Assembly (NCBI GenBank): GCA_963810485.1 | Contig: CAWENQ010000006.1 | Span: forward strand, 124,001 to 188,000 | Length of the DNA stretch: 64,000 nucleotides | Direction of reading: 5' to 3' | Source: DATKFM01 sp963810485 | Lineage (GTDB): Bacteria; Pseudomonadota; Alphaproteobacteria; Dongiales; Dongiaceae | Part shown: positions 26,207 to 36,216 of the stretch, piece after piece | How the letters are laid out: every line of letters begins with the position of its first letter | Position numbering within the stretch: position 1 is the first letter of the stretch | Position numbers and translations under genes: made by a program | Notes under the pieces: generated by a model | The model's input: the letters and a program-made list of their open reading frames with translations, nothing else | The model's database searches: none | Told to the model about the DNA's origin: nothing

Positions 26207-27307
26207 ATGGACAAGGACCAGATCCTCGAACAAATGCGCAGCGGCCCGTATTCGCGGCGCCGTTTCAACCAACTTCTGGCGGGCACGGGCCTCAGCCTGG
26301 TGACGATCCCTGTGTTTGACAAACCGGCGCGGGCCGACGAGCAGGCGATCATCTTCACCTGGTCGGGCTATGACGTGCCGGAAGCGCATCCGGCCTATGA
26401 CGCAAAGTATGGCGCGCCGGACATGCCGCTGTTCTCCGACGAGGAAGAGGCGTTCCAGAAATTGCGCGCCGGATACCAGGTGGACATCGCCCACCCCTGC
26501 AGCGGCCGCATCAACCGCTGGCGTTCGGCCAATCTGCTGCAGCCGATCGACACCTCGAAGCTCTCCAATTGGGGCGATGTGTTCGAGGGCCTCAAGGTGG
26601 TGAACGACGCCAACAAGGACGGCGCTCAGTGGTTCGTGCCCTGGGACTGGGGCAATACCTCGGTGATCTATCGGGCCGACTTGGTGGACGTGAAAGAGGA
26701 GTCCTGGAGCATCCTCTGGGACGAGCGCTACGCCGGCAAGATCGCCATGGGCAACGACATCACGGATACCTCGATCATCTGCGGCCTGCTGATCGGCGCC
26801 GCCGATCCCTACGAGATGACCGACGAGGAAATCGAGAAGGTGCGCCTGCTGCTGCAGAAGCAGAAGCCGCTGCTGCGCATGTACTGGAGCGACTCGACGG
26901 AATTCGAGCAGGCGATGGCGACCGGCGAGATCGTGGTGGCGAGCGCCTGGAACAGCTCGGTGGCGACGCTGCGCAGCCAGGGTGTCGACGTGAAGTACAT
27001 GACGCCGAAGGAAGGCCGGTTGAATTGGTGCTGCGGCCTGGTGCTGCAAACCAACGCGCCCCATCCGGAAAAGGCCCACGAGCTGATGGACGCGATGCTG
27101 GACCCGAAAGCCGGCGAGTGGCTCATCAACTACGGCTACGGCCACTCTAACCGCAAGACCTTCGACTTGGTCACCGAAGAGCTGCTGGCCGAGCGCGGCT
27201 TTCCCAAGGACCCATCGGACTTCCTCAAATCCGGCACCTTCAGCAAGGAGAACACGCGGGTCGACGACCTGCAGAAGATGTTCGAGGGCGTGAAGGCGGG
27301 GATCTAG
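26207..27307 (+). CDS. Tat-exported extracellular solute-binding protein (PotD-like)
   Basis: The start at 26207 follows GGGAGA; the upstream in-frame reading has no coding character. 366 residues. The N-terminus YSRRRFNQLLAGTGLSLVTIP is a twin-arginine signal ending near PARADE, so it should be exported folded. The mature part has the periplasmic binding protein type 2 pattern (IFTWSGYDVPEAHPAY, VDIAHPCSGRINRW, FVPWDWGNTSVIYRADLV, WSILWDERYAGKIAM), closest to spermidine/putrescine-binding proteins. No permease or ATPase genes are adjacent, so it is an orphan. It converges with the dienelactone hydrolase gene across a shared palindrome. Confidence 0.85.
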   Translation: MDKDQILEQMRSGPYSRRRFNQLLAGTGLSLVTIPVFDKPARADEQAIIFTWSGYDVPEAHPAYDAKYGAPDMPLFSDEEEAFQKLRAGYQVDIAHPCSGRINRWRSANLLQPIDTSKLSNWGDVFEGLKVVNDANKDGAQWFVPWDWGNTSVIYRADLVDVKEESWSILWDERYAGKIAMGNDITDTSIICGLLIGAADPYEMTDEEIEKVRLLLQKQKPLLRMYWSDSTEFEQAMATGEIVVASAWNSSVATLRSQGVDVKYMTPKEGRLNWCCGLVLQTNAPHPEKAHELMDAMLDPKAGEWLINYGYGHSNRKTFDLVTEELLAERGFPKDPSDFLKSGTFSKENTRVDDLQKMFEGVKAGI

Positions 27308-27331
27308 TTTCCGGCCATTCGAGCAGACAAA

Positions 27332-27359
27332 AATGGGGCGGCCCGCGGGCCGCCCCATT
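27332..27359 (-). terminator. Intrinsic terminator of the dienelactone hydrolase gene
   Basis: A perfect 28-nt palindrome, AATGGGGCGGCCCG against CGGGCCGCCCCATT. On the minus strand it is followed by TTTTTG, a good T-tract for the leftward gene ending at 27383. It is 24 bp after the rightward binding-protein stop and may work in both directions, though the rightward side has only CGTTT. Confidence 0.8.
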
Positions 27360-27382
27360 CGTTTCCGATATGTAGAGGTAGC

Positions 27383-28246
27383 CTACGCCAGATTCTTCTT
27401 GAAGAACTCGATCGTGCGGCCCCAGGCGAGTTCCGCGGCTTCCTTGTTGTAGCGCGCGTCGTTGGTGTCGTTGTTGAAGGCATGCTGCGCGCCCGGATAC
27501 ATGAAGACCTCATAGGTCTTGCCGTTGGCTTTCAGCGCCGCCTCGTAGTCGGCGATGCCCGCATTGATGCGCTCGTCGTTCTCCGCATATTGCAGCAGCA
27601 GCGGCGCCTTGATGGCGGCGACGCGGGCGGCATCCACCTGCCGGCCGTAATAGGCGACGCCGGCGTTGAGGTCGAGGCTGCGCACGGCGAGCTCGTTGAC
27701 CATGCCGCCGCCCCAGCAGAAGCCCACCGCCCCCACCTTGCCATTGCCGTCGGGATGGGCCGCGAGGAACGGCACCGCCGCGGCGAGACGCTGGGCGTTG
27801 AGTTCGGGGTCCAGCGCGCCGATCATGTCGCGGGCCTTGTCGGCATCTTCGGGCGTGCCGCCGTCGCGCGACAGCATGTCCACGGCGAGAGCGTTGTAGC
27901 CTTCGAGCGCCACCCGGCGGGCGACGTCGCGGATATGGGGATTGAGACCCCGGTTCTCGTGGATGACGATCACCGAGCCTCGCTTGGCCGCCTCGACCGG
28001 CCGCACGAAGTAGCCATTGATGGCACCATCGGGACCGGGATAGCTGGTGTCTTCGGCCTTCAGCCGGCTGTCATCGGCGGCGACGATTTCGGCATGGGCG
28101 TAGTTGTTTTCGAGCACCGAGAGCAACGCTGACGCCGCGGCCGTGCCGCCTGCAAGCTGGGTCAGGCGCTGCATGAAGCTGCGGCGATCCATGCCGCCAT
28201 GGGTGAAGCGGTCGAACAGATTGATGATGTCCTGATTGACGGTCAT
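27383..28246 (-). CDS. Dienelactone hydrolase family protein, probably exported
   Basis: 287 residues from the ATG at 28246. Residues 19-48 (MDRRSFMQRLTQLAGGTAAASALL) have a twin-arginine-like motif and hydrophobic stretch, preceded by a helical leader, so periplasmic export is likely. The alpha/beta-hydrolase core has the dienelactone hydrolase order: IHENRGLNPHIRD, nucleophile Cys177 in VGFCWGGG, the aspartate in YAENDERINAG and the histidine in PGAQHAFNND. Substrates may be dienelactones, carboxymethylenebutenolide-like compounds or other esters. No aromatic catabolism genes are nearby. Confidence 0.85.
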   Translation of the reverse strand: MTVNQDIINLFDRFTHGGMDRRSFMQRLTQLAGGTAAASALLSVLENNYAHAEIVAADDSRLKAEDTSYPGPDGAINGYFVRPVEAAKRGSVIVIHENRGLNPHIRDVARRVALEGYNALAVDMLSRDGGTPEDADKARDMIGALDPELNAQRLAAAVPFLAAHPDGNGKVGAVGFCWGGGMVNELAVRSLDLNAGVAYYGRQVDAARVAAIKAPLLLQYAENDERINAGIADYEAALKANGKTYEVFMYPGAQHAFNNDTNDARYNKEAAELAWGRTIEFFKKNLA

Positions 28247-28388
28247 ACAAGCCTCCCTTGCAATGCTTCGCCGCGGCGCGTCTTCAGCAACGCGCCAATC
28301 CAATTGCATATAGGAAGCAGTAGCACCGATGCCAACGCGGGAATTTCACGAGTTCGCGAGCAATTCCGCGGCCAATTCCTCGATTGGT

Positions 28389-29649
28389 CTAGAAGCGATC
28401 GATGCGATAGGGCGCGAGGTCGAGGCGCGCATCGCGGCCGGCGACGATGTCGGAGAGAATCCGCCCGGTCACGCCGGCCAGCGTCAGGCCGAGATGGCCA
28501 TGGCCGAAGCCGAAGAAGACGTTGGGATGCTTGCTGGAGCGGTCGATGACCGGGAGGGAGTTCGGGCATTGAGGGCCGGAAGCCCATCCAAGGCACGCCC
28601 CCGGCCTCGTTCAGGCCCGGCAGCATGCGGCGGCCGCGCTCGGCGATGATGCGGGCCCGGGCGTAGTCCGGCGCCGCCTTGAGGCCGCCCAGCTCCACCG
28701 TGCCCGCCAGGCGCAGGCCCTGCTCGAGCGGCGTCGCCACGAAGGTGTATTCGCCGGAACAGATGGGCATGCGCGGCGTCACGCCGGGGTTCGGATACAT
28801 CATGTGATAGCCACGTTCGGTATCCAGCAGCGGATCGTGGCCAAGCTGGCGGCAGAGGGTGCGCGACCAGGCGCCAGCGGTGACGACCACGGCATCGGCG
28901 ACGTGGCGGCCGGTGCGGGTCACCACGGCATTCGGATGGCCGGCAGTATCGAAGGCGAAACCGGTGACGTCTTCCCTCACCAATTTTCCCCCATTGCGCA
29001 CCAGATTCTCCGCCAGCACCTGTACCAACCGGAAATTGTCGGTCACATAGGCGTTCTCGGGATGGTAGATGCCGTGCTTGAAGATCGGCGCCAGGCTCGG
29101 CTCGAGCTGGCGGATCTCCTCCGGCGGCAGGACGCGGTATTCCACACCGCGGCGTCGTTGTATCTCCAGGTCTTCTTGCGCGCCCCGGAACTTCTCGTCC
29201 GTCTCATAGACGATCAGCCAGCCGGTGCGGCGGATCATGTCCTGCACACCGGCTGAGCGGATCAGTGGCCAGTAGGATTCCAGCGCCTGGCCGCTGAGGG
29301 CGCGGAGAGCGATGGATATGGCCTCCACGCGCTCCGGCGAGGAAGCGCGGACGAACTGCCAAAGCCAGGGCGCCAATTTCGGCAGATAACTCCAGCGCAA
29401 GGCCAGCGGCCCCAGCGGGTCCATCAACATGCCGGGAACGCGTTTCAGGATGCCGGGCGTGGCTACCGGCACGCAGGATTCGCCGGCAATGACGCTGGCA
29501 TTGCCCTTGGAGGCACCCTCCCCTGGACCCGCGCGGTCGATTAGGGTGACGCGGTGTCCGTCCCGCTGCAGATAAAGCGCGGTGCAGACGCCAATGATGC
29601 CGGCGCCGATCACCGCGATGTGGCGCGGGCCTTGAACCTGACTGGTCAT
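28389..29649 (-). CDS. D-amino-acid dehydrogenase, FAD-dependent (one frame break near 28563)
   Basis: The N-terminus HIAVIGAGIIGVCTALYLQRDG is the FAD-binding fold. The block VCSGEYTF-like ICSGEYTFVATPLEQGLRL, GTVELGGLKA and LNEAGGVPWMGFRPSMP match small-subunit DadA-like dehydrogenases. An extra A in the coding strand near 28563 breaks the frame; repaired it reads MPDSLPVIDRSS, then VFFGFGHGHLGLTLAGVTGR, ending APYRIDRF at 28389. About 419 residues. It deaminates D-amino acids to 2-oxo acids and passes electrons to the respiratory chain. A hydroxyproline-type substrate is also possible. Confidence 0.85.
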
Positions 29650-29808
29650 GAAGGGATGGGTCCTGGAACCTGGTTACTGTTCGGAAATCTATCCGGAATT
29701 CCGGGGTGCACACAAATTTTACAGCACCGGCATTGTTGGTTTTCTCCGTTGGGTTTCCTATATCTTCTGCAATGCGCCCGCGAATGGGCCTTATTCCGGA
29801 GTTCCTTC

Positions 29809-31119
29809 ATGTCCGACAAGACGAGCGCCACTTCCCGGGTGCTGGTGGATCGCGCCACAAGCTGGCTGCTGTCCCAGGCGCTGACCGACGCCGATCTCGA
29901 AACCATCGTGCGCGGCTGCTGCGAGCGGCTGCATGGCGCCGGCATTCCGCTGGCGCGGGTGCATCTATCCTTCTCGGTGTTGCATCCCCTGTACCGTGCG
30001 CTGGGGTTCACCTGGCGGCACAAGGAAGGGTTGCAGGTCGAGGGCTACCGGCACACTCCCGGCGGCAAGACGAACGACCGGTTCAAGGTCAGCCCCTATT
30101 ATCACATGATGAAGCACAAGCTGGAGCATATGCGCCGCAGGCTCGATGCCCAGGCGGGAAGTGAGTTCCCCATCTTCGCCGATCTGCACAAGGAGGGCCT
30201 CACCGACTACCTCGCCTTTGTTGCGCCGTTCGATGCGGCGAAGCAGCAGGGCATGATGGGCTCCTGGTCCACCAACAGCAGAGAGGGTTTCAGCGACGAC
30301 GAGATCGAGGCGTTGATCAGCGTGCAAGACCGGCTGGCAGTGGCCGCCAAGATGGCGGTGCGCGGCGACGTGGCGAAGAGCGCGCTGATGACCTATCTCG
30401 GGCCCAATGCCGGGCAGCGGGTGCTGTCGGGCCAGATCCAGCGCGGCGACGGCGAGACCATCCGCGCCGCCATCGTCTGGGGCGATCTGCGCAACTCCAC
30501 CGCCATGGCCGAGCAGCTCGGCCGGCAGGTCTACATCGACAATCTCAATACTTTCTTCGACAATGTGGCCGGCTCGGTGGCGGATGCCGGTGGTGAAATC
30601 CTGGATTTCGTGGGCGACGGTTTCCTCGCGATCTTCCCCTGCGAACGCAACCAGAAGGAATCCACCGAGGCCTGCCAGATGGCCCTGGCCGGCGCCATGG
30701 AGGCGGTCACCCGCATGGACACCGCCAACCGCGAACGCGCCACCAAGGGCGAGCCGGCGCTGGGCTTCGGCCTGGGTCTGCATATCGGCAATGTCATGTT
30801 CGGCAATGTGGGTCTGGCCGACCGGCTGGCCTTCTCGGTGTTCGGCTCTGCGGTCAATGAGGCGACGCGGCTGGAGCAGCTCACCAAGAAGTTCGGCTCG
30901 CCTGTTATCGCCAGCGCGGCTTTCAAGGATTATTACGGCGGCGAGTGGGAGCCGCTGGGCAACGAGATCCTGCGCGGCAGCGACAGCCCCATGGATGTCT
31001 ACAGGCCGGCCGCCGCGGACCGGCAAAGCCAGGCCTTCCACGTGGTGCGGCGCGACCGCACGCGGCATCTGAGCGACGCCGAGGCGGTGGTGGTCCTGCA
31101 TCAGGACAGCGCGGCCTAG
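29809..31119 (+). CDS. Class III adenylate cyclase with uncharacterised N-terminal domain
   Basis: 436 residues from the ATG at 29809; codons upstream are not convincing. The first 210 residues form a soluble domain (VLVDRATSWLLSQALTDADLETIV, FSVLHPLYRALGFTWRH, GMMGSWSTNSREGFSDDEIEAL) seen in a group of bacterial cyclases and perhaps a sensor. The catalytic domain begins near 225: AAIVWGDLRNSTAMAEQLG holds the metal aspartate, ILDFVGDGFLAIFP the second metal site and LHIGNVMFGNVGLADRLAFSVFGSAVNEATRLE the dimer half. It differs in architecture from the zinc-ribbon cyclase at 15487, so two cAMP inputs may exist. Confidence 0.85.
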   Translation: MSDKTSATSRVLVDRATSWLLSQALTDADLETIVRGCCERLHGAGIPLARVHLSFSVLHPLYRALGFTWRHKEGLQVEGYRHTPGGKTNDRFKVSPYYHMMKHKLEHMRRRLDAQAGSEFPIFADLHKEGLTDYLAFVAPFDAAKQQGMMGSWSTNSREGFSDDEIEALISVQDRLAVAAKMAVRGDVAKSALMTYLGPNAGQRVLSGQIQRGDGETIRAAIVWGDLRNSTAMAEQLGRQVYIDNLNTFFDNVAGSVADAGGEILDFVGDGFLAIFPCERNQKESTEACQMALAGAMEAVTRMDTANRERATKGEPALGFGLGLHIGNVMFGNVGLADRLAFSVFGSAVNEATRLEQLTKKFGSPVIASAAFKDYYGGEWEPLGNEILRGSDSPMDVYRPAAADRQSQAFHVVRRDRTRHLSDAEAVVVLHQDSAA

Positions 31120-31126
31120 CCGCCCG

Positions 31127-31913
31127 CTAAGCGGCGCGGCGGGCCAGCTTATCCAGCAGGCGCTCCCGCGCCGGCGGCAGGCCGCGGCGCTGCTCGGGCT
31201 GGCCGTTCTCCCGGCCGCCGAGGACCGGCAGGTGGCTGAAGACATTCTGTTCCAGGAAGTATCCCGTCACCTTCAGGCCCGCGAGAAGATCGGCGCGCGC
31301 TGACAGGCGTTGCCGCGTCCGCGCCCGGCAGCAGGAATGCCGGCAGCGTCAGCAGACGCTCGCGGTAGGGCGCAGCGGCGGCCGATGAAACCGCGCGGCC
31401 CGTCTTCGGCGAAACATGGGTGAGGCCGGTGGTGGCGCCGGTGGCTGCGCAACTGGCGAGATCCAGACCGTAGCCGAGATCGGCCAGCACCGTGGCTTCG
31501 AAGCGCGCAAATCTGGCGCCCCAGACTTCCAAGCCCGCACTGCTTCGCAAGGTCTGGATCAACGCAGCGAGATCGTCATAGATGCGCTGGTGCGGCTCCC
31601 GCTCCGGTAACGCCGCGTCCACCAGCGCCAGTGCCGCCGTCAGCCCCGCCAGCCGCAAATCGTCATCAAGCAGGTCGGCCGACCAGCCTTCCACCAACTC
31701 GCAGGTCATGTAGCCGAGATGCTCCGCCAGCCGCGCGCGCCAGGTGGCCTGCAGCAGGTTGCCCGGCTGCAAAGTGGCTCGCAGGCGCCGCCCGCCGCCG
31801 CCCGGCACCAGGCCGGCATGGCGGCCATAGTCCGGCGTCAGCAGCGAGGCGATCGCCGCGCTCTCGCCATGACGGCGCGCCGACAGAAGGATGCCCTGGT
31901 CGGTCCATTCCAT
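31127..31913 (-). CDS. recO: DNA repair protein RecO (one frame break near 31309)
   Basis: The start MEWTDQGILLSARRHGESAAIASLLTPDYGRHAGLVPGG is a typical RecO OB-fold. LLQATWRARLAEHLGYMTCEL and the helical LYDDLAALI-like region follow. An extra base near 31309 breaks the frame after GADAA; the continuation RLSARADLLAGLKVTGYFLEQ ends DKLARRAA at 31127. About 261 residues when repaired. RecO helps RecR load RecA onto SSB-coated DNA. It is often beside era in alphaproteobacteria but here lies about 6 kb away. As a conserved repair gene, its break supports the sequence-error view. Confidence 0.88.
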
Positions 31914-31965
31914 TTCGGCAAGTTAGCGGATCGGCGCCATCCGGGCCATGCGGCAGACGCGGCGA

Positions 31966-32356
31966 TCAGCGGCGGTGGCACACCGCTTCGATCCGGTTGC
32001 CGTCAGGATCCAGCAGGAAGGCGGCGTAGTAGGACTCGTGATAGTCCGGACGCGGACCGGGCGGACCGTTGCGAGCGGCCGCCGCTGGAAACGCCCGCGG
32101 CGTGGAAGGCATCGACGGCGGCGCGATCTCGTGCTGCAAAGCACCAATGGCGGTTGTCGGGCTTCACGATGCCGGTGGATTTCCGCACGGTCATGTAGCT
32201 GCGGCCGTCATCGTCGGGACCATTGCGGAAGCCGTAGCCGACCGCCTCGTCTTCGCGCCAGACGCAGGGCACGCCGAGCGCCGCCATGATGGCGTCGTAG
32301 AACGGCGCCGCCGATGCCATGTCGCTGACGGTGATGGACACATGATCGACAATCAT
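31966..32356 (-). CDS. Glyoxalase/bleomycin-resistance-fold protein (one frame break near 32073)
   Basis: The start at 32356 reads MIVDHVSITVSDMASAAPFYDAIMAALG, the first beta-alpha-beta-beta-beta unit of the vicinal oxygen chelate fold. After SGGRS an extra base shifts the frame; the repaired part NGPPGPRPDYHESYYAAFLL ends DPDGNRIEAVCHRR with the conserved glutamate metal ligand. About 129 residues, single module pair. Members include lactoylglutathione lyases, dioxygenases and resistance proteins; the substrate is unknown. It is upstream of recO on the same strand with a 52-bp gap. Confidence 0.8.
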
Positions 32357-32564
32357 GGAAATCGCCGGCTCCCCCGAGATGCGAGATCGAATCGGCGGGC
32401 AGCTTATGGGGTGAGCCGCAGGGCGGCAAATCGCGGGCGATGATCCGGTCCGGCGGATTGGGCCTGACCAACAGGCCACTTGCCGCGCCGGGCGATGTTA
32501 GGGGAATATGCGTCGCCATGATCTGCTGGCAACGCGCAACGTCAAGTAAAGTTCCCTGAAAATC

Positions 32565-33203
32565 ATGACTGTTCCCAAGCCCCTGATAACGCTCGCGGCG
32601 CTGTTCTGCCTTGGCCTCGGCGCTTGCGCCGAAGTCGCCGAAGTGGAAGAGAATCGCGTCGCCAAGAACCTCGATCCCAATCCGACGCCGGCCAGCTATC
32701 GCGTCTGCTTCGGCAATTCCTGCCGGCTGCATGGCAATGTCACGCTGACGCCGGCGCAATGGCAGCAGGTGCGTGCGGTGTTCGATCCGCCACCCGGCGA
32801 TGCCCTGGCGGAACGCCTGACGGTGGCGCGTGCCATCGCGGTCCTGGAGCGCTTCACCGGCGAGCAGACCGGCACGTCGGAAGATGCGCCGGGCATGGGC
32901 GTGCATCTCGATCCCGACGGACAGCTCGACTGCATCGACGAGAGCACCAACTCCACCTCCTATCTGCGGATGATGGCGGCCGATGGGCTGATCCGGTTTC
33001 ACAATATCGGATTTCCCGCGCACCGCTTCGTGCTGAGCGCCTGGGGACCCAGCAACACGGCGACCATGCGCGAGAATGCGACGAGCAAGCGCTATGCCGT
33101 CGAGTCCTATTTCCGCGAGAATGGCGAGCCGGCCTATGTGCTGCCGCTGGATGTCTGGATCGAAGGCTGGACGCCGGAAGACGGCGATCCGCCGGAGACA
33201 TGA
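32565..33203 (+). CDS. Predicted lipoprotein of unknown function
   Basis: 212 residues. The N-terminus LITLAALFCLGLGACAEV has a lipobox (LGAC) with the lipidated cysteine near residue 21. The mature part has paired cysteines (VCFGNSCRLHG), a block ERLTVARAIAVLERFTGEQTGT, CIDESTNSTSYLRMMAADGLI, and an end with YVLPLDVWIEGW. I do not recognise a named family, although the DESTNSTSYL region looks strongly conserved in character. It reads away from the glyoxalase-fold gene, with a 208-bp divergent gap. Confidence 0.6.
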   Translation: MTVPKPLITLAALFCLGLGACAEVAEVEENRVAKNLDPNPTPASYRVCFGNSCRLHGNVTLTPAQWQQVRAVFDPPPGDALAERLTVARAIAVLERFTGEQTGTSEDAPGMGVHLDPDGQLDCIDESTNSTSYLRMMAADGLIRFHNIGFPAHRFVLSAWGPSNTATMRENATSKRYAVESYFRENGEPAYVLPLDVWIEGWTPEDGDPPET

Positions 33204-33226
33204 GGCGATGCAGTTTCCGGGCGCAC

Positions 33227-33846
33227 ATGCGCTCGATTCTGCTCGCAGCGCTGTTGTGGCTCGTTGCGGCGAACGCCCGATGCCGAGACTGAGCTACCGT
33301 TGTTTACGGTGGAGCGGGACTTGGCCTGCGACAGTTTCGGCCACGAACGTCGGAATGGCGGACGATCATCTTCCGCCTTCAGTCGCGTCCAAGCGCACCT
33401 GCGTCGCCCTGTTTTCCGACTCAGGAGGCCACTGTGGAAATGCTCACTCTGGTGCTTGCCGCGCTCGCCATCAAAGACACGGGCAGCCGAAGGTCCCGAC
33501 CTATCGATCCATCTTTCTCGGCCGATTGATCAACTATGAATGGCTCAACCGCCATCTGTTCGAAATGCCGCGAGGCCGATGCCGAATGGTCGGCGGATAC
33601 GGGTAAGGCCAAAGAGTGGCGAACGCGCCGAGATCCTATGTCCAGCGCGTCCTGGTGGCACGAGCCATTCTCGATCCTCTCGACGAAGTGCTAAGACCCT
33701 ATGGTTATCTCGCCACGGGATTCAGTTGCGAAAAGGCGATGATCAGCGGGCCGGACACCAGGCCATACCAGCCGGCCTGGGTCGCAGCCGACAAGCGGCT
33801 GCCCTTCGATGCGCTATGCCATCTGGTGCTGAAGCCGCTTGAGTAG
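33227..33846 (+). pseudogene. Possible decayed or heavily frame-broken secreted protein gene
   Basis: Several coding-like pieces lie in changing frames: a signal peptide start MRSILLAALLWLVAANA at 33227, then DAETELPLFTVERDLACDSF, then TQEATVEMLTLVLAALAIKD, RSIFLGRLINYEWLNRHLFE, READAEWSADTGKAKEW and finally a clean 76-residue end from 33616 (SYVQRVLVARAILDPLDEVL to LVLKPLE). Joining them takes five or more shifts in 620 bp, far denser than in neighbouring genes, so true decay is likely. The family is not recognised. Confidence 0.3.
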
Positions 33847-33867
33847 CGTGCCTTATTTTCTTTAACT

Positions 33868-34116
33868 TGTCCCCTCGCCCGCGAAGCGGGAGAGGGATGC
33901 CACATTCGCGTCCAGCGAATGTGGCGGGGTGAGGGCGCGGGAGCACAATGTTTGAAGGCCGCGCATCGATAATGAGGGGCAGTTTTCGATTCGGTTCATT
34001 CTCACTGCATCCACACTCTCGCGAACGGCAACATCGGCGCCAGCCCCCTCACCCGCACCATCCGCTGAACGCGGATGTTGCGTGCCTCTCCCCCACTTCG
34101 TGGGGGCGAGGCGACT
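33868..34116. repeat. REP-like palindromic repeat cluster
   Basis: CCCCTCGCCCGCGAAGCGGGAGAGGG with a CACATTCGC/GCGAATGTG hairpin and GGGGTGAGGG ends (about 33870-33938) faces an inverted unit at about 34044-34114 (CCCCTCACCCGC, an ATCCGC/GCGGAT hairpin, CTCTCCCCCACTTCGTGGGGGCGAGG). It is the same family as the pair near 24.3-24.45 kb. It fills the gap between the decayed gene and the TMADH-like gene end. No gene is seen here. Confidence 0.65.
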
Positions 34117-34154
34117 ATGCCGTGCGATACCTCCCTAAGTCGGCCGATGTTCGC

Positions 34155-36216
34155 TCAAGCCAGCGCGATCAACTCCCGCTCGAACGGCACGCCTTCCATC
34201 GGTGGCGCGTCCGCTTCACGCGCATAGCGATGGCCCGCATAGACGGCGGCGGCGATCGTCGAGGGCGCCAGGCAATCGCCGATGCGGGTGAGCGAGCGGA
34301 TGCCCGCGGCGGTGAGGCCCTCGCTGTCGGCCATGAGTTCGTTGTAGAGATCGTCATTCGGCAGGCGCATGGTCACGAGGAGAAGCGACGCGCAAGGCAG
34401 CACGCGCTCGCGGCCACTTTGGATATGTTGGATACGCGCCTCGCCATTTGCAGCAGACATCAGCGCATGTTTCTCGATGATAGTGACGCCGACCTCGTAG
34501 AGGCGCTGTTCGATCCAGCCCTGCTCCAGCGTCGCGTGGGTCCATTTCGAGACATCCGCCGCGGGCGTCACCAGCGTGACATCCGAGACCCTCCAGCCGC
34601 AGTTTCTCGGCCAGCACGCCGCCCATGTAGTAGTGGTCGTCATCGAAGATAACGACCGGGCCTTCGAGGCGCCGGCCGGCGAAAACATCTTCAGGCGTGA
34701 ACACGCTGCCCGCGTCTAGCTTGGCAAGCGGCGCGCTGTGCCAGCGTCCGACGCCGTCGCGCCGCCAGGTGCCGCCTGTCGCCAGGACGACTTTCTGAAA
34801 GCCGAACTCCAGGATCTCCGGCGCACTCAGGCGGCTTTCCAGATAGACCTGGACGTTGGCCATGCGCTGGATCTGCTGCACCCGGTAGTCGCGCACGCGG
34901 CCCCAGGTGGCGAGCCCCGGCAGCCGGCTTTCATTGGCGACGCGGCCGCCAAGGACATCGCGAGCCTCCGCCAGCGTGACCTCGTAGCCGCGCTGCCCCA
35001 GCGCCCGCGCGCATTCGAGACCGGCCGGCCCCGCGCCCACGACGAGGACTTTGTCATCAGAGCCCCGCGCCGGAATGATTTCCGGATGCCAGCCTTTGCG
35101 CCATTCCTCGCCGATGGTCGGGTTCTGGGTGCAGCGCATGGGCACGATGGTGAAGTCCGAGGTCACGCACATGTTGCAGCCGATGCATTCCCTGATGTCA
35201 TCGATGCGACCTTCCTCGATCTTCTTCGGCAGGAAGGGATCGGCGATCGAGGGCCGCGCCGCGCCGATGAAATCCAGCACACCACGCCGGATCTGCGAGA
35301 CCATGGTGTCGGGCGAGGTGAAACGGCCGACGCCGACGACAGGCTTGCGCGTGACTTTCTTCACGAAGGAGATGAACTCCTCCTGCGATCCTTCCGGCCC
35401 GAAGCGCGAGGGAACGGAGTCCCGCCGCCATTCCCTGATGTTGACGTCCCAGAGATCGGGCAGGTCGGCCAATATTTCGATGGCCGCGCGGGATTCCGCC
35501 ATGTCGGGCTCACCGCTCTGCGTCAGATAGTCGACGGTCATGCGCAAGGCGATCGCGCAGGTCGAGCCGACCGCTTCGCGCGCTTCTTCGAGCACCTCGC
35601 GCGTGAGACGGAGGCGGTTCTCCAGGCTGCCGCCATACTCGTCCGAGCGCTGATTGCGGGCAGTGGAAAGGAAATCGCCGATCAGCGAGCTGCCGGGATG
35701 GCAATAGGCATAGATCATGTCGAAGCCCGCCTTCTGCGCCCGCAGCGCCGCCTCGCGATGCCAGCGGCGGAAGGCCTTGATGTCGGCCTTGTCCATGGCG
35801 CGGGCCTGTGCCGGATAGTCGCCGGCCCAGACCGGCTGATGGGCGACGCCGATCGGCACCTCGCGGCTGTAGAGGCAGGCATCGCGCGGTCCGGTATGGA
35901 CGAGCTCGATGGCCGCCAGCGCGCCGTGGGCGTGCACGCCCTCGTTCATGCGCGCGAAGGTCGGGATGTCGCGGTCGTCCCACAGCCGCCCCTCGATCAG
36001 CGGCGTCATGTCGCCGGAGGGATGGATGTCGGTCTCTTCGGTGCAGACCACGGCCCAGCCGCCTTCGGCCTTCATGCGGCGCATCGCCGCCATGGTGCTG
36101 GGATAGCTCATGCCCATGCCGTTGCAGTGGGCCACCTGGATGAAGCGGTTCTTGGCGGTGACCGGACCGATGCGGACAGGCTCGAACAGGATATCGTAGC
36201 GCGGATCGCGGGGCAT
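34155..36216 (-). CDS. TMADH-like NADH:flavin oxidoreductase with [4Fe-4S] centre (one frame break near 34591)
   Basis: The start at 36216 (MPRDPRYDILFEPVRIGPVTAKNRF) fits the old-yellow-enzyme barrel of dienoyl-CoA reductase and trimethylamine dehydrogenase relatives. GDFLSTARNQRSDEYGGSLE is the family hallmark. The iron-sulfur cysteines are CIGCNMCVTSDFTIVPMRC plus a fourth implied in the next few residues (C-x2-C-x3-type spacing). A C-terminal FAD/NAD domain starts VLVVGAGPAGLECARALG. An extra base near 34591 breaks the frame after KLRLEG; repaired SDVTLVTPAADVSKWTHATL ends FERELIALA. About 686 residues. Likely substrates are methylamines, dimethylglycine-like compounds or enoyl-CoA. Confidence 0.85.
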
